The notes under the pieces are model-generated. The model saw nothing but the letters and a program-made list of their open reading frames with translations, was not told the DNA's origin and did not search any database. Below are positions 9,700-18,765 of a DNA stretch of 64,000 nt, one piece after another (the stretch's first letter is position 1; every line of letters starts with the position of its first letter). The DNA is from Rickettsiales bacterium (GTDB lineage: Bacteria; Pseudomonadota; Alphaproteobacteria; Rickettsiales; Deianiraeaceae). Both the position numbers and the translations under genes were made by a program. Location: NCBI GenBank assembly GCA_017444095.1, contig JAFSXM010000020.1, positions 1 to 64,000 of the forward strand, read 5' to 3'.

Positions 9700-9728
9700 A
9701 AAGAACATATTATAGTGATTTGTTCTTT
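9700..9728. other. 8-bp perfect hairpin after the preceding gene
   Basis: AAAGAACA at 9700-9707 pairs with TGTTCTTT at 9721-9728, leaving a 13-base loop, just after the stop at 9692. There is no T-run after it, so it could be a processing or Rho-related end rather than a classical terminator. The rest of 9693-9919 is AT-rich and I see no other element in it. Confidence 0.3.
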
Positions 9729-9919
9729 CTGTGTATTACTGATGGATATTATCATTGCTGATTAAATTAAACAAATGAAAATATAGTACTTGCGTGCATA
9801 TCGTGTTAATTTTGTGTGCTGGTTAACAAGATTAAAAATAACGATACTCATCTATATCATCATATATCAAATAAGTGCTTGCAATTTAATTATAATTCAA
9901 TTCTTGTTTTAGTGTAAAT

Positions 9920-10564
9920 ATGTTAGAAATAATCCTTTTAGCAATTGTCGTATTGTTTTTGTTTAAGAAATTTAAATCTATTCTTGGAGAAGAATATGAT
10001 AGCGAAATGTTTGGTTATGATGCCATTGTTATTGTGAAAAAGAAGATTAAGGAGGCAATTAAAGTTGATGTCAAAGATGAGTTATTAAAAGACGATTTTA
10101 AAGGTTTAGATGAGGCTTCAAAAAAGTATGCCGTTGAATTGAGTGATAAAATTTCTGGTTTTTCATTGGAAAAATTTACAAAAATTTCCTCAAAGGTTTT
10201 AGAAAGTGTATTAAAAGCTACAAATGAACATAATGTTGATGAAATAAAGAAGTTTTTTTCTAAAAAGTTAGCTGATAATATTATATCATCTTTTGACGAG
10301 CAGGTTAAGGATAATATTGTCTTAGTGTCAATGAATAATGTTGAGATAGAAAATATTATTAAAAACGGAAGTACATATTCTATCAATGTTGTTTTTACAA
10401 TGCAACAAATTAACTATACTACAAAAAATGAAGATGGTGTTGAGAATGTTGTAGATGGTAGTAAGCACGAAATATTGGATGTAAAGGAAAGGTGGTGTTT
10501 TGTGCATAATATGAATTCTGGAAATAATACTTGGTTTATAGATAAAGTTGATGAAATTTTATAA
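9920..10564 (+). CDS. Tim44/TimA-domain protein, membrane anchored
   Basis: A 214-residue protein with one N-terminal membrane span (residues 1-16, EIILLAIVVLFLFKKF) followed by SILGEE, matching the alphaproteobacterial pattern 'F-x-K-F-x-x-V-L-G-x-x'. A Tim44-like domain (about residues 90-213) ends in ERWCFVHNMNSGNNTWFIDKVDEIL, where the family has 'E-x-W-x-F-x-R...W-x-L-x-x-I'. Tim44 in mitochondria links the import pore to Hsp70; the bacterial role is unclear but membrane-linked. It overlaps mltA by 14 bases. The Tim44-mltA order is common in alphaproteobacteria. Confidence 0.82.
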   Translation: MLEIILLAIVVLFLFKKFKSILGEEYDSEMFGYDAIVIVKKKIKEAIKVDVKDELLKDDFKGLDEASKKYAVELSDKISGFSLEKFTKISSKVLESVLKATNEHNVDEIKKFFSKKLADNIISSFDEQVKDNIVLVSMNNVEIENIIKNGSTYSINVVFTMQQINYTTKNEDGVENVVDGSKHEILDVKERWCFVHNMNSGNNTWFIDKVDEIL

Positions 10565-12083
10565 ACATATTTTTTCTTATATTGGCATATTATGTAGTTT
10601 ATCGTTAATTGTTGGCTGTTTTCCTATAAAAAGTAAAAAAAGTTCTTCTTCAAATATTATTTACAACAAGAACAATAACAGCCATAAACGAGGTTATTAT
10701 CATATATCAAACAAAAAAGGAGGAGTGAAGGCTGATATCACAAAGCAGTATATCAATACAAATATCTCATCAATAACACTCGAAGAAAGCATCTTTTTGG
10801 AGGATATTGATTTTGGTTTTAAGAAAATTGACGGCAAAGATGTTGCTGTTGGTAGAAAGTTGTATATGTATAATAATTTTTCAAATAAACCATTTGATTT
10901 TGATAGGGCGGATTTAATGGGAGAAATTGGACAATGCAGAATAGAGCAAAAAACCTTAATAGAAGACATCACTGATGATGGGCAAATAAATGGGTCAGTG
11001 GATTCGCAATGCTTAAAGAATAGGAGACAATTTAAAAAAGGACAAATGAAGTTTAAAGAAGCATCTTATTCTGAACTTGAAGATTGGCAAGGCGATGATT
11101 TTAGAGATGCTTTGTATGCCTTTTTGCAGAGTTGTAAGTCATTTAAAGGCAACAAATCAGTTGGTTCAAAGACCTTTACTATTGGAACGGAGGCTGATTG
11201 GAGAAAAATATGCGAAATTGGCAAACGATATTATAAAAATGGCTATTCAAAAGTATTCTTTGAAAGGTATTTTTCACCATTTCAAATAACAGATGTTAGT
11301 GGTAAAGATACAAGTAAATTTACTGGATATTACATCTGGGAGCTACCAATTTCGTTGAAAAGAACTGAAAAATATTGGTATCCAATTTATGGCATGCCAC
11401 CTGAATGTAAGAAAAATCAAGCAAAATGTCCTTCGAGGGATGAAATAAACCAAGGTGCACTCGTTGGAAAGGGATTAGAACTTGCTTGGGCAAGCAATCC
11501 AATGGATGTCTATTTTATGCAGGTGCAGGGGTCTGGATTTGGTATTACAGAGAACGGGCAGAGTGTAAGGTTTAATTATGCTGGTAAAAACGGGCAAACA
11601 TTTAGGACATACAGTGAATATATTAAACAGCATAAAGGCTTTTGTCCTGTAAGTGGATATTATGAAATAATAAATTGGCTAAATATACATCCAGATAAAG
11701 CCCTGCAAGCGACAAGCATTTGTGATTCTTATGTATTTTTTGCAAAAAAATCTGGTTTAGAGCCTGTCGTTGGCTCACAAGGCACACCATTGGTGCAGTC
11801 AAGAAGTATTGCCATTGACCCAACATACATACCTTATGGTGTTCCAATGTGGATACAAACACATTTGGCAATTTTAGACACAGATAATCGTGATGATGAT
11901 AAATGGGTGGACTGGAATAGATTATATGTAGCACAAGACACTGGCAGTGCGATAAAAGGTGTTGTAAGAGCTGACTTGTATATGGGACATGGCAAAAAAG
12001 GTGAATTTATAGCAAAAAACCAGAATTTTTCAGGTAGTTGGTATATGTTAATACCTAATTCACTGGTTGATAAGATTAGGTAG
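10551..12083 (+). CDS. mltA: Membrane-bound lytic murein transglycosylase A
   Basis: A 510-residue lipoprotein that cleaves the MurNAc-GlcNAc bond in peptidoglycan. A lipobox-like LIVGC follows a hydrophobic N-terminus (residues 5-23). The MltA barrel motifs are clear: YFMQVQGSGFG, SIAIDPTYIPYGVPMW, and the 3D domain DTGSAIKGVVRADLYMGHG with the catalytic Asp. The first 120 residues after the lipid anchor are Ser/Asn/Lys-rich spacer, longer than in E. coli MltA (365 residues). The ATG at 10551 lies inside the end of the Tim44 gene, which indicates translational coupling. Confidence 0.92.
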   Translation: MKFYKHIFSYIGILCSLSLIVGCFPIKSKKSSSSNIIYNKNNNSHKRGYYHISNKKGGVKADITKQYINTNISSITLEESIFLEDIDFGFKKIDGKDVAVGRKLYMYNNFSNKPFDFDRADLMGEIGQCRIEQKTLIEDITDDGQINGSVDSQCLKNRRQFKKGQMKFKEASYSELEDWQGDDFRDALYAFLQSCKSFKGNKSVGSKTFTIGTEADWRKICEIGKRYYKNGYSKVFFERYFSPFQITDVSGKDTSKFTGYYIWELPISLKRTEKYWYPIYGMPPECKKNQAKCPSRDEINQGALVGKGLELAWASNPMDVYFMQVQGSGFGITENGQSVRFNYAGKNGQTFRTYSEYIKQHKGFCPVSGYYEIINWLNIHPDKALQATSICDSYVFFAKKSGLEPVVGSQGTPLVQSRSIAIDPTYIPYGVPMWIQTHLAILDTDNRDDDKWVDWNRLYVAQDTGSAIKGVVRADLYMGHGKKGEFIAKNQNFSGSWYMLIPNSLVDKIR

Positions 12084-12158
12084 GCTTTTTGTGTAATTAT
12101 TTATTGTGTTAACAATCAATTTTTTGCATTTAATTTTAGATGAGTAAATGTTTTTATT

Positions 12159-13094
12159 GTGGTAAGTAAAAAGATTATTGTAAACAATAATGAGCGGTTA
12201 GATGTATGTTTGTCCAAACATTTTAAACAAGATTATTCAAGGGTAGAAATGCAGGATTTGATAAAAAATGGTAATGTTAAAGTGAATAATATTATAGTTG
12301 GCAAGCCGTCATTTTGTGTAAAAAACAAAGATGTTGTTGATGTTGCATTTGAGCCAAAAGTAAAAGATACTTTTTTACAACCAAAGGAGATGAAAATTGA
12401 TATTGTTTTTGAAAATGAAAACCTATTAGTAATAAATAAGCCGGTTGGGCTTACAGTGCATCCCGGTGCTGGAAATAAGAATAACACACTTGTTAATGGG
12501 TTGTTGGATTTACAAAATAAAGGTAAAATTACTCTCTCTAATGAGAGGGGTTGTGAAAGAATTGGCATAGTGCATCGTTTAGACAAGGATACCAGCGGTT
12601 TAATGATAATTGCAAAACACAATAAAGCACATCGCCTGTTGGCGGAATTGATAAAAAATCACGAAATTGATAGGAGATATTTGGCATTGGTTCACGGAGT
12701 TCCTGTTCCGCCGATTGGTAAGATAGAGGAGTATATGTGCCGTGATAAAAAATGTATTCAAAGGATGAGAATATGCGATAAAGATGATGATGGGGCAAAA
12801 TTTTCGGCCACAAATTATAAGATATTGAAGGTTGTTGATAATGGTAAAAAAAGTATTGTTGAATGTAAATTGGAAACAGGCAGAACACATCAAATTCGCT
12901 TACATTTTCAATCGATAAAACATCCTTTGGTCGGAGAACAAATTTACACACAAAGCAATTTACGACAAATTGATTTAAATGAAGGATACACACATCAAAT
13001 GTTGCATAGCTATAAGCTGTCATTTAATGACCCAGTGAATGGAGAAAGGATTGAGCTTGTTGCATTAAGTGAAATATTTGCTACAATTTTGTAG
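12159..13094 (+). CDS. rluD: 23S rRNA pseudouridine synthase RluD-like
   Basis: A 311-residue pseudouridine synthase. It has an S4 RNA-binding domain (residues 8-70: RLDVCLSKHF...LIKNGNVKVN) and a catalytic domain with NKPVGLTVHPG, the active-site motif HRLDKDTSGL (Asp nucleophile) and GRTHQIRLH. RluD modifies U1911/1915/1917 of helix 69 in E. coli. RluD is the best match within the RluA family by the S4 domain and HPG motif, but RluC is not excluded. It starts with GTG, the first in-frame start that retains the whole S4 domain. Confidence 0.88.
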   Translation: MVSKKIIVNNNERLDVCLSKHFKQDYSRVEMQDLIKNGNVKVNNIIVGKPSFCVKNKDVVDVAFEPKVKDTFLQPKEMKIDIVFENENLLVINKPVGLTVHPGAGNKNNTLVNGLLDLQNKGKITLSNERGCERIGIVHRLDKDTSGLMIIAKHNKAHRLLAELIKNHEIDRRYLALVHGVPVPPIGKIEEYMCRDKKCIQRMRICDKDDDGAKFSATNYKILKVVDNGKKSIVECKLETGRTHQIRLHFQSIKHPLVGEQIYTQSNLRQIDLNEGYTHQMLHSYKLSFNDPVNGERIELVALSEIFATIL

Positions 13095-13104
13095 CAAGTT
13101 TTGT

Positions 13105-14520
13105 ATGGAGGAAAACAATATAAAACCAGCTGTGAAAGCAAATGCCGTTGAAGAGTTGTTGACTAAAGGTGTAATTAAAAAGCAAACATTTGACACGAAG
13201 TATAAAGTTGGTGGATGTTGCGGATTTTTTGGTAAAAATAAGCAAAAAGAGAGGTTATACTTTATGGGTTCTGTTTATCCTGATACGAATGTATTGACAG
13301 GAAGCAAAATGAAAAATAGTTCGTTAATTAAAAAACCAATCAAGCATCTATCACACGGAAGAGAAGCCAGTGTGGCTACTAATTTTGCAACATTATTTAA
13401 TTTTGATGAAAGCAATAATGCGGTTATTCAACAACCGTATAATGGAGATCCATCGATATTTGGTATTATGTATAAAGATTATGATACTTTGTTTTATGGC
13501 AAAAACGATTCATTTGGGGAATCCAAGGTTGATGGTGTAATGCAGGGAAAAGAAGAAAATAAAGGAAGATATGTTAATGAATGTCATAACAAAGTATATT
13601 TTGGCCGAGACTTAAATAAAGAAAATGACTATTTACAAAGGTTTGATAACTACGAACAACGAATACGGCAGACAATCGCACTTACGAAAGAGAAATTAAA
13701 AATTAACGATATTTTTAATGAAAGCAAGCAAGAGGAAATAGAGAAAGAACTGTTAAATAATTTTAATCTTCAATACAAAAATAAAAAAAACGATGATGAT
13801 TTTCGTCTTGTTATGATTGACAAAAACAATAAAACATTAGAAATTGGCACCAAGAAAGGTTTTTATTGCACATTCTCCGTTGAAAAAGATGCAATTTTGG
13901 ATAAAAGTGGTATAAATAAATGTAATGAATTCGTGTCTATAAAAGATGCAGAGGTTGCCTCGGCCTTCTTTTTCTGCGATAAAAATTCATTAGAAGATTT
14001 TTTTCGTTGCAATAAAGATAATCATGATATGTCATCATATGATTGTAAAGCGTTTCGTGCGAGAGAAGATGCTGAAGAAAAACAAAAATATATTAATAAA
14101 GAAAATAAGAAAACATTCGGTAAAACAGAATGGGACAAATTTTGTGATGATTTTTATAAACAATACGATGAAAATTTTCGTAATCTTTTAAATTGTCAAA
14201 AACAATTAGGTTTGCCATATATACCAATTTTATACAAAAATGATGAATTAGGTTTTAGACTTGAAAATATGAAATTATCTGTATTTGCCAAGAAAATCAA
14301 TGCTGGTTTCATTACGAATAACCAAAAGCGACTATTTAGTGAGGCTGAAATTCAAGAACTTAAAAAGTTTGAAAATCAATTCGTTTTTGAAGGTATCAAT
14401 GACTATACAGAAGTTGAAGTCAGTAACAACAATAATACAGAAATAAATTTATCTAATACACAAACTGGCAATCGGCGACACCGAAGTGGAGAAAAAATAA
14501 CTTGTTGCAACATAATATAA
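13105..14520 (+). CDS. Unknown protein ending in TCCNII
   Basis: A 471-residue protein without a recognised domain, signal peptide or membrane span. An N-terminal cysteine pair (GGCCGFFGKNK, about residues 29-39) and a C-terminal pair in the last six residues (TCCNII) bracket a charged, helical body. Single cysteines cluster at about 265-330. An HGREASVAT-type segment near residue 90 is the only Gly/Ala-rich part. The ATG at 13105 is 10 bases after the rluD stop; an in-frame GTG inside rluD is less likely. It lies directly upstream of the split alaS. The AT-rich base use is unlike alaS. Confidence 0.6.
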   Translation: MEENNIKPAVKANAVEELLTKGVIKKQTFDTKYKVGGCCGFFGKNKQKERLYFMGSVYPDTNVLTGSKMKNSSLIKKPIKHLSHGREASVATNFATLFNFDESNNAVIQQPYNGDPSIFGIMYKDYDTLFYGKNDSFGESKVDGVMQGKEENKGRYVNECHNKVYFGRDLNKENDYLQRFDNYEQRIRQTIALTKEKLKINDIFNESKQEEIEKELLNNFNLQYKNKKNDDDFRLVMIDKNNKTLEIGTKKGFYCTFSVEKDAILDKSGINKCNEFVSIKDAEVASAFFFCDKNSLEDFFRCNKDNHDMSSYDCKAFRAREDAEEKQKYINKENKKTFGKTEWDKFCDDFYKQYDENFRNLLNCQKQLGLPYIPILYKNDELGFRLENMKLSVFAKKINAGFITNNQKRLFSEAEIQELKKFENQFVFEGINDYTEVEVSNNNNTEINLSNTQTGNRRHRSGEKITCCNII

Positions 14521-14601
14521 CAACAATTTCCATATAGAGAATTATGCAGAAAGTCTATATAATTTTATTGCAACTAAAAATGATAATTATTGTGTTGCGA
14601 T

Positions 14602-15771
14602 ATGATTAACACCACATATCAACAAATAAGAAATGAATTTTTAAGTTTTTTTAAAGACAAAGGTTGTGTTGAGGTTAAATCTTCATCTCTTGTGCCAGCA
14701 GGGGATAATACATTGCTATTTACAAATGCAGGAATGAACCAGTTTAAAGACAGATTTGCTGGCTTACCAAACAGCGGTTTTGATGATATAACAAGGGCTT
14801 GCAGCTGTCAAAAGTGTGTGAGGGCAGGGGGCAAACACAACGACCTTGATAATGTAGGTTATACAAATCGCCACCATACATTCTTTGAAATGCTTGGCAA
14901 CTTCTCATTTGGGGATTATTTTAAAGAAGAAGCCATCGCTTGGGCTTGGGAGTTCGTCACCAAAAACCTGCAACTTCCAAAGGATAAATTGTATGTCACG
15001 ATTTACCACACAGATGAAGAGGCATTGCAGTTGTGGAAAAAACACATTGACGAGAGCAGAATTGTTAAGATTTCCAGCGACGACAATTTCTGGACGATGG
15101 GCGACACAGGACCTTGCGGGCCTTGTAGCGAGATATTCTATGATTTCGGCGAAGGCACAAAAATCAGGGGTGGAAATATGGAAGGCGGAGTTGGCGAAAA
15201 CGACCGCTATATGGAAATTTGGAACTTGGTTTTCACTCAATTTGAGCGGTTCACAAACGGCGATTTGAAGCCACTAAAAGCCAAAAACATTGACACCGGC
15301 TCGGGTTTGGAGCGACTGATTGCAGTGGCAGAGGGCAAAACCGACACTTATGAAACCTCGCTGATGCAAGCAATCATCAACGACATCAAGGAATATGACC
15401 ACCGCACCGGCGATGCAATCAAGGACGATGTCCCGCTGAGAGTGATTGCCGACCACATAAGAGCAATGACTTTCTTGATAAATGATGGGGTTTTACCTTC
15501 AAATCTTGGCAGAGGATATGTAATGCGAAGGATTATTCGCCGAGCCATCCGCTATGCTCATCAAATCAACAAAAATGGGGGCTGTTGGCTTTACAAATTG
15601 ACCGAAAGTGTGGCAAAAACAATGGGGCAGGCATATCCAGAAATTGTTAAAAACCAAAAGTATATCCAAGCAGTTATTGAGCGAGAAGAAAGTTTGTTCC
15701 TCAAAACTCTTGACAAAGGAATGGAGATTTTGAATGAGGTGATTGGGAAGATGGAAGCATATGGAAAATAA
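14602..15771 (+). CDS. alaS: Alanyl-tRNA synthetase, N-terminal (catalytic) part
   Basis: A 389-residue ORF with the complete class II aminoacylation core: motif 1 TNAGMNQFKDRFAG, the C-x-x-C zinc-like SCQKC, motif 2 RHHTFFEMLGNFSFGDYF, GDTGPCGPCSEIFYDFG, and motif 3 GSGLERL. It ends after KTLDKGMEILNEVIGKM, just where intact AlaS continues to L-Y-D-T-Y-G-F-P, a motif found 944 bases further on in a separate ORF. The stop overlaps the next ORF's ATG by 11 bases. Base use is clearly richer in G+C than the surroundings (32 of 60 bases in 15301-15360). It should charge tRNA-Ala only together with, or helped by, the second part. The ATG at 14602 is preferred over an upstream TTG. Confidence 0.95.
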   Translation: MINTTYQQIRNEFLSFFKDKGCVEVKSSSLVPAGDNTLLFTNAGMNQFKDRFAGLPNSGFDDITRACSCQKCVRAGGKHNDLDNVGYTNRHHTFFEMLGNFSFGDYFKEEAIAWAWEFVTKNLQLPKDKLYVTIYHTDEEALQLWKKHIDESRIVKISSDDNFWTMGDTGPCGPCSEIFYDFGEGTKIRGGNMEGGVGENDRYMEIWNLVFTQFERFTNGDLKPLKAKNIDTGSGLERLIAVAEGKTDTYETSLMQAIINDIKEYDHRTGDAIKDDVPLRVIADHIRAMTFLINDGVLPSNLGRGYVMRRIIRRAIRYAHQINKNGGCWLYKLTESVAKTMGQAYPEIVKNQKYIQAVIEREESLFLKTLDKGMEILNEVIGKMEAYGK

Positions 15772-16711
15772 CAAAAAAATTCAGGAAATACCTTTTGATA
15801 TAAGTTTTTACTTTGGGTTGGCTGATGAAAATAGACATTCAGTTGACCATGAGACGATTAATAATTTGGCAGAATTTATCAAAAGTATTTTTCCAGAAGC
15901 AAAAATACAAGTAAAAACAGAAGACGGTAGTTGTAAAGTTGTTTTAACTATTATTGTTGGTGAAGTTATTGTTGCTTTTGCAATTATTGGTGGCGTTGCT
16001 GTTTATCAGCATTATAAAACAGAAAACCACAGAATTGATAAAGAGTATGAATTAAAACAACAACAAATTGCAAATGGTGAAAAAGGTATAGATACTAATA
16101 TACAAAAAACATCGCCTTTTATTAAAATTGAAAAATTAAATATCGGTTCATCAAATCAAATTGGCAATAACAGTAATATTTTTTCAAAACTTATTAGAGA
16201 TAACTATACATATGAAGCAAAAGCGTATAATGATATTAGTAATAATTTTGAAACAGAAGAAGAATTAAAAACTTTTAATAATTTTGTAGAAAAAAGAAAT
16301 AGAGCGCATAAAAATATTGTTAAAGAACAATGCGAAAGTTTTAAAATAGATGATGAAGAATTTAAAGAAATTTTTAATAAAAATACGAAAGATAAATTTA
16401 AATTACAAACAATAAGATTTGATAAAAAAACAAACAATATTCCTTTTAAAACTAATATTAGTGAAGTCAAAGTAAATGTTAATGCAAATGGAATTCCAAG
16501 TATTGGTTTTACAGAGGAGAAAGAAAAAGAAATTATGAATAACGAACAAATTAAAAATGAAATATCAAAATTGAAAGAAGAACAATTAAAAAATGTTCCT
16601 GAAAAAATAAAAAAAAGAATAGTAGAGAAAGAAAAAAAAGATATAAAAAAACAAAAAAAAGAAGAACTAAAAAAGATGGAAAATTGTCCAATGTTGTTTA
16701 AAAATGTTTAA
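15761..16711 (+). CDS. Unknown membrane protein ORF between the two alaS parts
   Basis: A 316-residue ORF set between the two alaS pieces. A roughly 55-residue N-terminal domain (ISFYFGL...IFPEAKIQVKTEDG) precedes one membrane span at about 60-84. A long, very charged C-terminal half follows, with coiled-coil-like Lys/Glu at 250-310 and a final FKNV. Composition is extremely AT-rich (11 G+C of 60 in 16321-16380), opposite to the alaS flanks. Its ATG overlaps the alaS-N stop and its stop lies 3 bases before the alaS-C ATG, so all three are positioned for coupled translation. It has no transposase, endonuclease or intein motif that I can see. The function is unknown. Confidence 0.7.
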   Translation: MENNKKIQEIPFDISFYFGLADENRHSVDHETINNLAEFIKSIFPEAKIQVKTEDGSCKVVLTIIVGEVIVAFAIIGGVAVYQHYKTENHRIDKEYELKQQQIANGEKGIDTNIQKTSPFIKIEKLNIGSSNQIGNNSNIFSKLIRDNYTYEAKAYNDISNNFETEEELKTFNNFVEKRNRAHKNIVKEQCESFKIDDEEFKEIFNKNTKDKFKLQTIRFDKKTNNIPFKTNISEVKVNVNANGIPSIGFTEEKEKEIMNNEQIKNEISKLKEEQLKNVPEKIKKRIVEKEKKDIKKQKKEELKKMENCPMLFKNV

Positions 16712-16714
16712 TTT

Positions 16715-18208
16715 ATGACCAATCCAAATGTAATCAAAATCAACAACCAAATCGTTTTTGAAAATGGCAAATTGAATGGCGGATTGTTGTCGTTTATGCT
16801 TTATGACACCTACGGCTTTCCGTTTGATTTAACACAGCAGATTTTGCGGGAGCACAACATTGAAATTGACGAGGCGGATTTTGAGAAGTATTTACAGGAG
16901 CAAAAGGACAGGTCAAAGGGCGACAGGGTAAAAAATGATGCAACTTCTGCCAAGAATAATGAGATTTGGAGCAGTGTTGCCGAGCAGTTGAAGTCAAGAT
17001 ATGGTGCCGATTTTACTACTGAAAAGTTGTATTATCAAGGTGCGACTGAATGCGATGCAAAAATTTTGGCTATTGTTAAAGATGGAGAAATGGTTGATGC
17101 TTTGCAATCGGGCGAGCAAGGTTTTTTGGTTCTTGACAAAACCTGTTTTTATCCTTGCGGTGGCGGTGAAGTTGGAGACAAAGGTGTAATTGGTTCGTCC
17201 ATTGTTGTTGATACTCAAAAATTCAAGGGCGATATAATAGGGCATTCTGTCAAAGCAAGAGAAGATTTGCGAGTAAGCGATGCTGTAAAATGTTTGTCGT
17301 TTCGCAAGAGGGTTGGTAATAACCACACAGCGACACATCTGTTGCAATCAGCATTGAGATTGGTTCTTGGAGAGCAGGTGCAACAAAAGGGTTCACAGGT
17401 TGATGAAAATGGTTTGCGGTTTGATTTTTCAAGCACTCGGGCAATGACTGCGGAGGAAATCAAAAAGGTGGAGGAGATTGTGAATGGTTGGATTGCTGAT
17501 TATTTTCCGGTAAGTGCTGTGGAGATGTCAAAAAGTGAGGCAGAAAAGTTGAATGCATTGCACTTTTTTGAAGATAAATACGGTGAACGAGTTAGAGTTG
17601 TAAGAGTTTTTGACCGCTCTGGAAAAGCAATCTCAACGGAATTTTGTGGTGGAATTCATGCAAAAAATACCGGCGAGATTGAGGCATTTGCTATTGAAAG
17701 TGAAAAGGGCATTGGCTCTGGGGTGCGGAGAATTACGGCAATTACCAGTGAAAATGCTTGTCAGGTGCTGGCAAATTTTCGTGATATGAAAAGCTCATTT
17801 GAGATGATAAAAGAAGAAATGATGAAGTATAAATCGACACCAGCCGTGCAAGAAAGGATGGAAAAGGTGTTTAAAATGAGAGATACCGCACAGCTCGTGA
17901 ATGGTGTTGTTTATTTGCAAGGACAAGATATTAACCAAGAAACTGCCAAGATTGTCGCAAGGATGACAATGGTTAAAGAAAATAAACCAGTATTTATTGG
18001 TGTTGATAATAAGAGCGGAGAGCAGTTTTGTTATATGGTTTGTTTGAAAGATAGCAAGATTGGAGATAAACCACTAAATTGTAAAGAATTTATGCAAAAG
18101 ATTATTGATAAAACTGGCGGAAAAGGTGGAGGGGTTCAAAACTTTGCACAGGTTGTGCATAATCAAAAGGGGATAGATTATGCAGAATACATACGCGAAC
18201 TGGACTAA
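16715..18208 (+). CDS. alaS: Alanyl-tRNA synthetase, C-terminal (tRNA-binding, editing, C-Ala) part
   Basis: A 497-residue ORF that begins with its own ATG about 30 residues before LYDTYGFPFDLT, the start of the tRNA-recognition middle domain. The editing domain follows with zinc/active-site motifs NHTATHLL and CGGIHAKNTGE. The C-Ala/DHHA1 part has GGKGGGVQNFAQ near the end. FYPCGGGEVGDKG takes the place of the usual F-Y-x-E-x-G-G-Q. With the first part it makes 886 residues, the usual AlaS total, so nothing essential seems lost. G+C is again raised (25 of 60 in 17461-17520). Its stop overlaps that of the convergent gene by 4 bases. Confidence 0.94.
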   Translation: MTNPNVIKINNQIVFENGKLNGGLLSFMLYDTYGFPFDLTQQILREHNIEIDEADFEKYLQEQKDRSKGDRVKNDATSAKNNEIWSSVAEQLKSRYGADFTTEKLYYQGATECDAKILAIVKDGEMVDALQSGEQGFLVLDKTCFYPCGGGEVGDKGVIGSSIVVDTQKFKGDIIGHSVKAREDLRVSDAVKCLSFRKRVGNNHTATHLLQSALRLVLGEQVQQKGSQVDENGLRFDFSSTRAMTAEEIKKVEEIVNGWIADYFPVSAVEMSKSEAEKLNALHFFEDKYGERVRVVRVFDRSGKAISTEFCGGIHAKNTGEIEAFAIESEKGIGSGVRRITAITSENACQVLANFRDMKSSFEMIKEEMMKYKSTPAVQERMEKVFKMRDTAQLVNGVVYLQGQDINQETAKIVARMTMVKENKPVFIGVDNKSGEQFCYMVCLKDSKIGDKPLNCKEFMQKIIDKTGGKGGGVQNFAQVVHNQKGIDYAEYIRELD

Positions 18209-18765
18209 TTTAAACCAATGTTATTGGTCTGTCCGTTTGCATGATATAAATTTTGTGGTCCAACGTTGATATTATTTCCAATATTGTTGTTTTGATTGTT
18301 ATTTATTGCATTGATAGTATTGACAATATTTTGGTTTAGTTCTACATGATTTTGTTGAAGAAAATGTATACTTGCTTGAAAACCGTTTGCAATTATATTT
18401 AATACATTTTGCCAATTATTAGTCTGCATACCAAGTATGTCGATATTTCCTGGATTTGTATGATAATTTCCTTCTAATGAAATTACGGCATTATATCTGC
18501 CGTCATTGTTGAAAGAAAGATGAATACTTGGTAATTGCATAGCTTCTCCATTACCAAGCATGCCACCGTTATGAATTTCAACATCTATACCATTAGGTAA
18601 GCGATTTCGTAATTCTTGAACAAAGTGCTGTATATGCGGATCTTGATCTGCGTGAGTGAAGTTGAATTGTTGCTGATTAGCAATATTTTGCACATTGTTA
18701 GCTAACTGCATGTTGTTTTGTTGCAGTATATTATTAGCAAAATTTGGTTTCTCGTCATAAGGCAT
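18205..18765 (-). CDS. Unknown Asn/Gln-rich protein
   Basis: A 186-residue protein, unrecognised. An N-terminal Gln/Asn run (about residues 8-37), a middle block with a strand-like pattern (GIDVEIHNGGMLG...LPSIHLSFNNDGRYNAVISLEG), a helix (NNWQNVLNIIANGF) and a nearly pure Asn/Ile tail. It has no export signal or span. It is convergent with alaS, with the two stops overlapping. The ordered block at about 45-125 suggests a small folded domain with disordered flanks. Confidence 0.5.
   Translation of the reverse strand: MPYDEKPNFANNILQQNNMQLANNVQNIANQQQFNFTHADQDPHIQHFVQELRNRLPNGIDVEIHNGGMLGNGEAMQLPSIHLSFNNDGRYNAVISLEGNYHTNPGNIDILGMQTNNWQNVLNIIANGFQASIHFLQQNHVELNQNIVNTINAINNNQNNNIGNNINVGPQNLYHANGQTNNIGLN

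Noticed and set aside
14530-14565. Hairpin ATATAGA/TCTATAT before alaS as a T-box or terminator
   Set aside because: Seven A/T-rich pairs with a 15-base loop are weak; there is no T-box sequence and this leader type is not expected in alphaproteobacteria.
14602-18208. alaS as an intein-split or intron-split gene
   Set aside because: Both junctions have stop and start codons, the insert is an independent ORF, and no intein splicing motifs (N-terminal Cys, C-terminal His-Asn) or group I/II intron features are visible.
14602-18208. alaS as a decaying pseudogene
   Set aside because: Both parts keep all catalytic and editing motifs, no stops or frameshifts occur inside them, and the gene borders are tight.
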